A DNA stretch of 64,000 nucleotides from Maribacter aestuarii (GTDB lineage Bacteria; Bacteroidota; Bacteroidia; Flavobacteriales; Flavobacteriaceae): contig NZ_CP107031.2 of NCBI RefSeq assembly GCF_027474845.2, positions 3,363,001 to 3,427,000 of the forward strand, given 5' to 3'. Within the stretch, counting starts at the first letter, position 1. Every line of letters starts with the position of its first letter. The notes under the pieces are model-generated. The model saw only the letters and a program-made list of their open reading frames with translations, was not told the DNA's origin and did no database searches. The position numbers and the translations under genes are program-made. Below, piece by piece: positions 55,345-61,971 of this stretch.

Positions 55345-55890
55345 ATGAATAGAAAAACATTTTTAACTCAATTGGGCGGAACGGGTTTGTTGGCAGTATT
55401 GCCATTAAGCAAAACTTTTGCGGCCCAAAAAGAAAAGCGAAGCGTTAATAGTAGCGCAAAGGAGAAAATAGTCCGGGCTAGTGAAGGTGTCGAATTGCGA
55501 ATATTCGGTAATCCTCAGAAGCAAAAGGTAGTGGGAGCAGATAGCGATAACCAAATTTTTGAATGGATCGATGAACTTAATCCGGGATCTGGCATACCGC
55601 CTCACATACACACTAAGGAAGACGAAATTTTCAGGGTACTCGAGGGACAAGTAGAACTAATGGTGGATAACAAAACCACCATCCTTAAGGAAGGCGATAT
55701 GGCCTATGCTCCAAAAAATATTGTCCATTCGTGGAAAGTAGTCGGGGACCAAAAGGCCAAGATGTGGGTAAGTGCTTTTCCATCGGGCATGGAACTTATG
55801 TTTCATGAGCTACATAAGTTGCCACCTGGCAAACCTGATTTTGATACGGTTGCTAACATTTGCGATTCCTACGGAATAAAATTCGTGTAA
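55345..55890 (+). CDS. Exported cupin-domain protein
   Basis: A 181-aa protein. The N-terminus MNRKTFLTQLGGTGLLAVLPL is a possible signal, weakly reminiscent of a Tat signal but lacking the twin Arg. The cupin barrel is residues about 55-150, with metal ligands in GIPPHIHTKEDEIF (H, H, E) and a third His in APKNIVHSWKVV. Such small cupins bind a metal and may be isomerases or dioxygenases. It is the first gene after the divergent hybrid regulator, followed 30 bases later by a lipoprotein, suggesting a regulated pair. Substrate unknown. Confidence 0.8.
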   Translation: MNRKTFLTQLGGTGLLAVLPLSKTFAAQKEKRSVNSSAKEKIVRASEGVELRIFGNPQKQKVVGADSDNQIFEWIDELNPGSGIPPHIHTKEDEIFRVLEGQVELMVDNKTTILKEGDMAYAPKNIVHSWKVVGDQKAKMWVSAFPSGMELMFHELHKLPPGKPDFDTVANICDSYGIKFV

Positions 55891-55920
55891 ACATATATTT
55901 CTTAATTAAAACTTTATATC

Positions 55921-56424
55921 ATGAAAAAAAATAGATTTTTAAACATTGTACTACAACTTTCGTTGGCTCTTTTTATTTGGAGCTGTAGCAACGATGACGG
56001 TGATAATCCTCAAGAATTGGAAGCTTGGGAAATAGAAGTGGAACAACTCAAAGCGGCAACCAACAAGTACACTAAAGTTGAAGTGGCCGTAGGCGAGGGA
56101 TTTTTTGATGCATCGGGCTTTGTACCGAATATGGGCCATCACTACATACTGCCCCCAAGAATAGACGGTACTTTTGAATTGGAGAAGCCAGAAATTTTAC
56201 TCTATGCACCTGATGCTAACGGTAGTATGGAATTTGTGGCGGTAGAATACGCAGTTCCCATAGAGGATTTAGACAATCCCGGATTACCACCTGAGGGTTT
56301 TACGGGGAAGCTTGATGAATGGGAGATTAACCCAAATTTAAGTCAATGGCAATTGCACGTTTGGATAAATAAAGAAAATCCTGACGGTATCTTTGCTCCG
56401 CATAATTCATTGATAGGTGATTAA
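55921..56424 (+). CDS. Lipoprotein of unknown function
   Basis: A 167-aa protein with a lipoprotein signal: FLNIVLQLSLALFIWSCSND, with Cys22 after the lipobox IWSC, followed by acidic residues. The rest is a single beta-rich domain (FDASGFVPNMGHHYILPPR, WQLHVWINKENPDGIF) with conserved His and Trp. Acidic residues directly after the Cys suggest surface export in this phylum. No domain is recognised. It follows the cupin gene and both end at one terminator. Confidence 0.75.
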   Translation: MKKNRFLNIVLQLSLALFIWSCSNDDGDNPQELEAWEIEVEQLKAATNKYTKVEVAVGEGFFDASGFVPNMGHHYILPPRIDGTFELEKPEILLYAPDANGSMEFVAVEYAVPIEDLDNPGLPPEGFTGKLDEWEINPNLSQWQLHVWINKENPDGIFAPHNSLIGD

Positions 56425-56447
56425 TTATATAAGACTTTTAAAATTTT

Positions 56448-56477
56448 AAACCGAAACAAACTTTTGTTTCGGTTTTT
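56448..56477 (+). terminator. Rho-independent terminator
   Basis: AAACCGAAACAAA-ctt-TTGTTTCGGTTTTTT hairpin, 24 bases after the lipoprotein gene. Confidence 0.85.
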
Positions 56478-56615
56478 TATTAAAATATAATAACGTCTAC
56501 GAAAGTCTATTTACAGCGAATCATAAGAATGTATAAGTATTCAAAGGATATTTCATTATTAATAAATATGTAAATAAGACCTCGACACTTTTTAACACAA
56601 TTGTATTCTAGGTCT

Positions 56616-56623
56616 TACTTTTG
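56616..56623 (+). promoter_or_regulatory. Bacteroidota -7 element very close to ATG
   Basis: TACTTTTG ends 4 bases before ATG 56628, compatible with a leaderless transcript; the -33 region is weak. Confidence 0.3.
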
Positions 56624-56627
56624 TGTT

Positions 56628-57383
56628 ATGGAAGAATGGTACCATTACCCATTATTGGTAATTGTAGGTTTTGTTGTTGGGTTCATTAATACAGTTGCAG
56701 GTGGTGGTTCCCTACTGTCACTACCAGTCCTTATATTTCTCGGATTACCTTCCAATGTTGCCAATGGTACGAACAGGGTTGCCATTGTTGTCCAAACGGC
56801 GTTGGCAACCGCAGGTTTTAAAAGTAAAGGCGTATCTACCTTTCCTTTCAATATTTATTTAGGTTTATCAGCTTTCTTAGGTTCATCGATCGGTGCCTAT
56901 ATTGCGGTTGATGTTACAGGAGAAACCTTCAACCGTATTTTGGCAATTGTTATGCTATCCGTAGTTCTTATAATCATTTTCAGTCCCAAATTAAATTTGG
57001 ACCATTTAGAAGAACGACTTACTGGGAAATATTTATGGTTTGGTACATTAGTTTTTTTCTTTTTTGGCATTTATGGGGGCTTTATAAATGCAGGTCTCGG
57101 CTTCTTAATGATGTTATTTTTACATTATGTGAATAGGATGTCTTTGGTGAGGTCCAATGCCACAAAAGTGGTGGTCGTATTTGTTTATATGTTGGCGGCA
57201 TTGGCAGTATTTGCCATAAATGATTTAGTAAATTGGAAGATTGGCTTAATTTTGGCAATAGGCAATGGAAGTGGGGCCTGGTTTGCCAGCAGATTTTCAG
57301 TAAAAAAGGGAGATGGATTCATAAAGATTTTCTTAGTCATCATGGTCGTGGTCATGGCCACTAAGCTTTGGTTTTTTTCCTAA
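56628..57383 (+). CDS. TauE/SafE family permease
   Basis: A 251-aa inner-membrane protein with about eight helices in two homologous halves. The N-terminal AGGGSLLSLPVLIFLGLP is the family's glycine-rich repeat, and NAGLGFLMMLFLHYV lies in the second half. Family members export sulfite, sulfoacetate or other organic anions. ATG 56628 (MEEWYHYPLL) is preferred over the upstream TTG start. A sulfonate role is only a guess. It stands alone. Confidence 0.85.
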   Translation: MEEWYHYPLLVIVGFVVGFINTVAGGGSLLSLPVLIFLGLPSNVANGTNRVAIVVQTALATAGFKSKGVSTFPFNIYLGLSAFLGSSIGAYIAVDVTGETFNRILAIVMLSVVLIIIFSPKLNLDHLEERLTGKYLWFGTLVFFFFGIYGGFINAGLGFLMMLFLHYVNRMSLVRSNATKVVVVFVYMLAALAVFAINDLVNWKIGLILAIGNGSGAWFASRFSVKKGDGFIKIFLVIMVVVMATKLWFFS

Positions 57384-57471
57384 ATGTTAAAAATTATAGT
57401 TTTATAAAATAGCTCAAACGTAGTCAAGAAGGATTTTCAATATTCCAATAAACAATAACTATTTATAATAT

Positions 57472-58677
57472 ATGCCAGGATTCGAATTATTTGGAGAGAA
57501 AGAGAAATTACAGGTACAGGATGTTTTGGATTCCGGTGTTCTTATGCGCTATGGTTTTGACGGGATGCGGAAAGGACATTGGAAGGCGAAAGAGTTGGAA
57601 GTAGCCATCGCTGACCGCATGCAGACCAAACACGCACAATTAGTAAGTAGTGGTACTGCTGCATTAACAGTTGCACTGGCGAGCGCCGGAGTGGGTGTGG
57701 GGGATGAGGTTATTATGCCCACCTTCACTTTTGTAGCAAGTTTTGAATCTATTTTGGCCATTGGAGCCATTCCCGTTTTGGTAAATATTGATGATACACT
57801 GACCTTGGACCCAAGAGCAGTTGAAAAAGCTATTACCAATCGTACTAAAGTAGTTATGCCCGTGCATATGTGTGGTTCTATGGCAGATTTAAGGGCCCTG
57901 AAGGATATTTGTTCCAAGCATAACTTATTGTTATTGGAGGATGCCTGTCAGGCGATTGGAGGAAGTTATGAAGGTAAGCCCTTAGGTAGTTATGGAGATT
58001 TAGGATGCTTTTCTTTTGATTATGTAAAGACAATTACCTGTGGAGAAGGTGGAGCCATCATTACAAATAAAGAAGACTTTTACAAGAATGCTGACCATTA
58101 CTCAGATCATGGTCACGATCATATAGGTAAGGATAGGGGAGCGGAGTCACATCCGTTTTTAGGTTATAATTTTAGGATATCAGAATTGAATGCGGCGGTC
58201 GGATGCGCCCAAATTAATAGATTGGACGAGTTTATTACGATTCAAAAAAGGAACTACACCATCATCCGAAATCACTTGGAGAAAATTGATGAGGTTACCT
58301 TTAGAAGGGTACCTGAGGGTGGGGTAGAGAATTACTCCTTTCTAAATTTTTTCTTACCATCGGAAGAACTGACAAGAACTACTCATAGATCATTAGGTGA
58401 AGCGGGAGTAGATACCTGCTTTTATTGGTTTGACAATAATTGGCACTATTATAAAAAATGGGAACATTTGACTAATCTAAAGTCGTTGGGAAAATTACCA
58501 GAAGAGGTCAAAAATCAACTGCCAGATTATAAAAAATCCGATTTTTCCAACTCCGATAGGTGGATGGGGCGCACTATTTCTTCCTTGATAAAATTAAGCT
58601 GGACAGAAGCCGATGTGGTGAAACGAGCAGAAAAAATGGCTGGGGTAATAAAGACAAATTTGAATACTGGTCAATAG
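57472..58677 (+). CDS. DegT/DnrJ/EryC1/StrS-family PLP aminotransferase
   Basis: A 401-aa sugar aminotransferase-type enzyme. Motifs: VSSGTAALTVALASAGVG (PLP phosphate loop), MPTFTFVASFESILAIG, LLEDACQAIGGSY with the PLP-stacking Asp, and FSFDYVKTITCGEGGAI with the Schiff-base Lys. The substrate is probably a nucleotide-linked keto sugar. The protein is slightly long for the family because of the C-terminal extension (TRTTHRSLGEAG onward). Its end overlaps the convergent ribB by 7 bases. No other amino-sugar genes adjoin it. Confidence 0.9.
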   Translation: MPGFELFGEKEKLQVQDVLDSGVLMRYGFDGMRKGHWKAKELEVAIADRMQTKHAQLVSSGTAALTVALASAGVGVGDEVIMPTFTFVASFESILAIGAIPVLVNIDDTLTLDPRAVEKAITNRTKVVMPVHMCGSMADLRALKDICSKHNLLLLEDACQAIGGSYEGKPLGSYGDLGCFSFDYVKTITCGEGGAIITNKEDFYKNADHYSDHGHDHIGKDRGAESHPFLGYNFRISELNAAVGCAQINRLDEFITIQKRNYTIIRNHLEKIDEVTFRRVPEGGVENYSFLNFFLPSEELTRTTHRSLGEAGVDTCFYWFDNNWHYYKKWEHLTNLKSLGKLPEEVKNQLPDYKKSDFSNSDRWMGRTISSLIKLSWTEADVVKRAEKMAGVIKTNLNTGQ

Positions 58678-59813
58678 GTCACATAGTCCACGATTTCCAA
58701 GCCATAACCTACAATACCAACCCGTTTGATTTGAGTGCTATTGGTCATTAAGCGCATTTTTTCAATTCCTAAATCATGTAAAATTTGTGCTCCTATGCCG
58801 AAATCTTTATGATCCATTTCTATTTTTGGCGCTCGGTAAATACCCTTTTTCTGTAGTTCTTTTAATTCCGCCAATCTTGAAAGAAGGTTCAATGATTGCA
58901 CATCTTGATTTATAAAGACAATCGCACCCTTGCCCTCTTTATTGATTTTATTGAACATGTCCTCCAACTTTTGTTCCGGACTGTTGGTCAAAGTTCCCAG
59001 TATATCATTATTTACTAGCGTGGAGTTAATTCTGGTAAGTATCTCTTCTCCTTTTTTCCATTGCCCTTTGGTCAATGCGATATGTACGTGATTGTTCGTG
59101 GTCTGTTTATAGGCCCTCAGTCTAAATTCCCCAAAACGCGTGGTAATATCAAAATCAGTCTCCTTCTGAATAAGACTATCATGCTCCATGCGATAAGCGA
59201 CCAAATCTTCTATAGATACAATTTTAAGGTCGAACTTTTTAGCCACTTCAAAGAGTTGTGGTAAACGGGCCATACTACCATCATCGTTCATAATTTCCAC
59301 AATAATTCCCGCAGGCTTTAAACCAGCCAATCTGGCAAAATCAATCGCGGCCTCCGTATGTCCGGTACGTCGTAAAACCCCACCTTCTTTTGCGACTAGT
59401 GGAAATATATGACCTGGTCTGGCCAAATCATGAGGTTTGGTTTTTTTATCGGTTAGTGCACAAACCGTCTTTGAGCGGTCTGCAGCAGAAATTCCAGTGG
59501 TAACGCCATTACCCCTTAGATCTACGGAAACGGTAAAGGCGGTCTCCATGGGGTCCGTATTATTGGTTACCATCATGTGAAGTCCTAATTCTTTGCACCT
59601 GTTTTCGGTTAGTGGCGCACAAATAAGGCCTTTGCCATGGGTTGCCATAAAGTTTACGGTCTCCGGAGTGGCAAGTTCGGCTGCTGCTAAAAAATCTCCC
59701 TCATTTTCCCTATTCTCGTCGTCTACTACGATGATAACCTTTCCAGCTCTGATATCATCAATAGCTTCCTCTATGGTATTTAATTTTATTTTATGCTCCC
59801 TTTTCGTTATCAT
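58671..59813 (-). CDS. ribB: 3,4-dihydroxy-2-butanone-4-phosphate synthase with degenerate GTP cyclohydrolase II domain
   Basis: A 380-aa riboflavin-pathway protein. The N-terminal 205 residues are an intact DHBP synthase: VDDENRENEGDF, GVTTGISAADRSKT and RPGHIFPLVAKEGGVLRRTGHTE (region), converting ribulose-5-P. The C-terminal part has the GTP cyclohydrolase II fold outline but lacks the zinc Cys set (C-x10-C-x-C) and the usual SxCLTGDVF block. So this product probably makes only the butanone phosphate. ATG 59813 is used. It is the last gene of the ftsK-lolA-lptF/G run, 4 bases after lptF/G. Confidence 0.9.
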   Translation of the reverse strand: MITKREHKIKLNTIEEAIDDIRAGKVIIVVDDENRENEGDFLAAAELATPETVNFMATHGKGLICAPLTENRCKELGLHMMVTNNTDPMETAFTVSVDLRGNGVTTGISAADRSKTVCALTDKKTKPHDLARPGHIFPLVAKEGGVLRRTGHTEAAIDFARLAGLKPAGIIVEIMNDDGSMARLPQLFEVAKKFDLKIVSIEDLVAYRMEHDSLIQKETDFDITTRFGEFRLRAYKQTTNNHVHIALTKGQWKKGEEILTRINSTLVNNDILGTLTNSPEQKLEDMFNKINKEGKGAIVFINQDVQSLNLLSRLAELKELQKKGIYRAPKIEMDHKDFGIGAQILHDLGIEKMRLMTNSTQIKRVGIVGYGLEIVDYVTY

Positions 59814-59817
59814 GTAG

Positions 59818-61314
59818 TCAATTCTTTTTCTTTTTCTTGAACAGTTCTTTGAAAAAATCGGTAACCACGCCAAAGCTTACCATGCCCTTATCCTCTGTTG
59901 CTCTTTTAGTCAAAAATATACCTAAAGGTAACATAATCAATGTAGAGACCCATGCCCCTAACATTGGATGAATATTGCCTTCTTTGGCATAGTTTCCTGC
60001 AAAAACACCTATGAAGTAATAGATAAGAAAAAGAATAATGGCAATGACCATGGGCAAACCCAGTCCTCCTTTCCTAATAATTGCTCCTAGTGGGGCGCCT
60101 ACAAAAAATAAAATAATGCAAGAAAAAGCTAAGGCATATTTGTTGTGCAGAGAGAGAATATGCATATTGTAAATTTTGTAGCGTTTCTGCATTTCGTCCC
60201 TTTTTCCACTTACCGATCCCAATAGTCCTGTGGCGCTGTTTTTTGCAGAGTTTAGGACTTGAATTTTTTGCCAGTCTGGAAAAATACTTAAGATGTCTGC
60301 GTTTATTGAATCTTGCCTTGCCTTATTCGTTCGTAGCGCACTTAGTTTTGCACTTGCAATGGAATCCTTTTTTATTTTCTCTTTACTTTTTATGATGGTG
60401 GTGTCACGGGGTTCAAGCGGAACGAACATGCCCACCCTACTTTCCATATTTTTTGAGAAAGCCCGTATAATCCTGAAATTATCGTTCTTGAGGGAGTCTA
60501 TATCTTTTGATAATCGAGAGATATTCTTCATTTTATCGGTACTAATATCTCGCTCTTCTTCTAAATCCTCATTATTAAGTTCAGGAACTTCAATATTCAT
60601 GATATAGGTATCAAAATCAGCGTGTGCAAATGGATATTTTAGTTGATTCTTTTTGGATTGAACATCCTCGTAATAGTTTCCGTCCGTAAGAACCAATTGG
60701 ATTAAATCCGAACCTTCGCCACTGATTAACTCTCCAGTTTTAGCCTTAATCGCTGTCGTATTTTTATTGGCCGTATTTTTTAAGTGAATAATAACATTCT
60801 TTAAAAAGCGGTCGTTATCGCCATATTTCTCATCCACTTTTATACTCATTCCTTCAAAATCGCTGAAAACTCCTTCGGTAACGGCAGCAGCAGGCTTAAC
60901 CTGGGCAATATTTCTTCTTAAATTATAGATTTTTCGTTGAGATAATGGAATAATATTGTTCGCAAAGAAGAACGTGACACCACCCAACAGGGTAACGAAT
61001 ATAATTAAGGGCAACATGGCTCGCTGCAATGAAATGCCCGAAGCTTTCATAGCCGCGAACTCATAATTTTCCGCAAATGAACCAAAAGTTAAAATTGACG
61101 ATAGGAGAACGGTTAGAGGCAAAACCTTTTCTGTAAGGTCTGGCATTAAATAAAAGAGAAATTTCCCTATAATTACAATATCCAGTCCCTTTCCGGCTAA
61201 ATCGTCTATGAAAAGCCAAATCGTTTGAAATATAAAAATGAACATTAATATTACAAACGAGCTAATAAAATTAAAAACAAACCTAGATAATATATACCGG
61301 TCTAGAATTCTCAA
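59818..61314 (-). CDS. LptF/LptG family LPS export permease
   Basis: A 498-aa inner-membrane protein of the YjgP/YjgQ family, moving lipopolysaccharide from the inner membrane to the Lpt bridge. N-terminal helices (residues 10-120) and C-terminal helices (about 400-470) flank a large periplasmic beta-jellyroll insert. Start is TTG 61314 (LRILDRYILSRFV), where no ATG or GTG is available; the family begins in the same way. The lolA stop is 5 bases upstream, and ribB starts 4 bases downstream, a tight operon. Which of LptF and LptG it is cannot be decided from the sequence alone. Confidence 0.88.
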   Translation of the reverse strand: MRILDRYILSRFVFNFISSFVILMFIFIFQTIWLFIDDLAGKGLDIVIIGKFLFYLMPDLTEKVLPLTVLLSSILTFGSFAENYEFAAMKASGISLQRAMLPLIIFVTLLGGVTFFFANNIIPLSQRKIYNLRRNIAQVKPAAAVTEGVFSDFEGMSIKVDEKYGDNDRFLKNVIIHLKNTANKNTTAIKAKTGELISGEGSDLIQLVLTDGNYYEDVQSKKNQLKYPFAHADFDTYIMNIEVPELNNEDLEEERDISTDKMKNISRLSKDIDSLKNDNFRIIRAFSKNMESRVGMFVPLEPRDTTIIKSKEKIKKDSIASAKLSALRTNKARQDSINADILSIFPDWQKIQVLNSAKNSATGLLGSVSGKRDEMQKRYKIYNMHILSLHNKYALAFSCIILFFVGAPLGAIIRKGGLGLPMVIAIILFLIYYFIGVFAGNYAKEGNIHPMLGAWVSTLIMLPLGIFLTKRATEDKGMVSFGVVTDFFKELFKKKKKN

Positions 61315-61319
61315 ATGTT

Positions 61320-61964
61320 CTAATTTCTTATGATAGTGTAATCATCGTTCTTGTATTTACCTTCGTCAAAAGTAAATAAGGTTTCCGATAGATTTTGGTC
61401 AGTTTTGAAAGAATTAACGGTTATCGTTGTTTTTGTACCATTATTACCCGTTTCTATAAGTTTATAGATGTGTTTTGTACCTGTATCTATACCTAATAAA
61501 ATCGATTTTATCTCGGTATCGGAATCAATTGGGGTCAACTTAACATACTGGATTTTTCTTCCTTGAACGTCCTGTAAGATATCCCATGCGTACTTGTGGC
61601 CTTCCCTGTAAAAGGTAAGCATTTTTGAAGGTGTCATGGTGCCTTCGTCCTCTAACTGGTCCTCAATGGTCACTTCCTCATTGTCGGGAATTATTGTGTA
61701 GACCTTCTGGCCATCGAATAATTGTTGCGACCCTAAATAATTGAATAAATATTTCTCACCAGCCAAGGTAACATCACCACGAGTTTCTTGATTTATTCCA
61801 GCTTCCGTATTTTGAAGGTCGAATTTAAAATCTACAAATATGTTGTCATAACTTTTAACCTTTGCATAAACTTCGTCTAGCAAGGCCTTTGCTTTTGCCT
61901 CATCTTGGGCATTTGCCATGGTAATAGAAGTTAATGCAATTAGAAGTACTATTATCTTTTTCAT
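61320..61964 (-). CDS. lolA: Outer-membrane lipoprotein carrier protein LolA
   Basis: A 214-aa periplasmic chaperone carrying lipoproteins from LolCDE to the outer membrane. ATG 61964 gives a signal peptide (MKKIIVLLIALTSITMANA). The mature part is a half-barrel of beta-strands, including FVDFKFDLQNTEAG and TFYREGHKYAWDI. It starts 7 bases after the ftsK stop and precedes lptF/G, an envelope-biogenesis operon common in Flavobacteriaceae. Confidence 0.88.
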   Translation of the reverse strand: MKKIIVLLIALTSITMANAQDEAKAKALLDEVYAKVKSYDNIFVDFKFDLQNTEAGINQETRGDVTLAGEKYLFNYLGSQQLFDGQKVYTIIPDNEEVTIEDQLEDEGTMTPSKMLTFYREGHKYAWDILQDVQGRKIQYVKLTPIDSDTEIKSILLGIDTGTKHIYKLIETGNNGTKTTITVNSFKTDQNLSETLFTFDEGKYKNDDYTIIRN

Positions 61965-61971
61965 CTTAATC

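Noticed and set aside
56601..56627. Upstream TTG start of the TauE permease
   Set aside because: It gives a short odd N-terminus overlapping the -7 element; ATG 56628 begins the first membrane helix properly.
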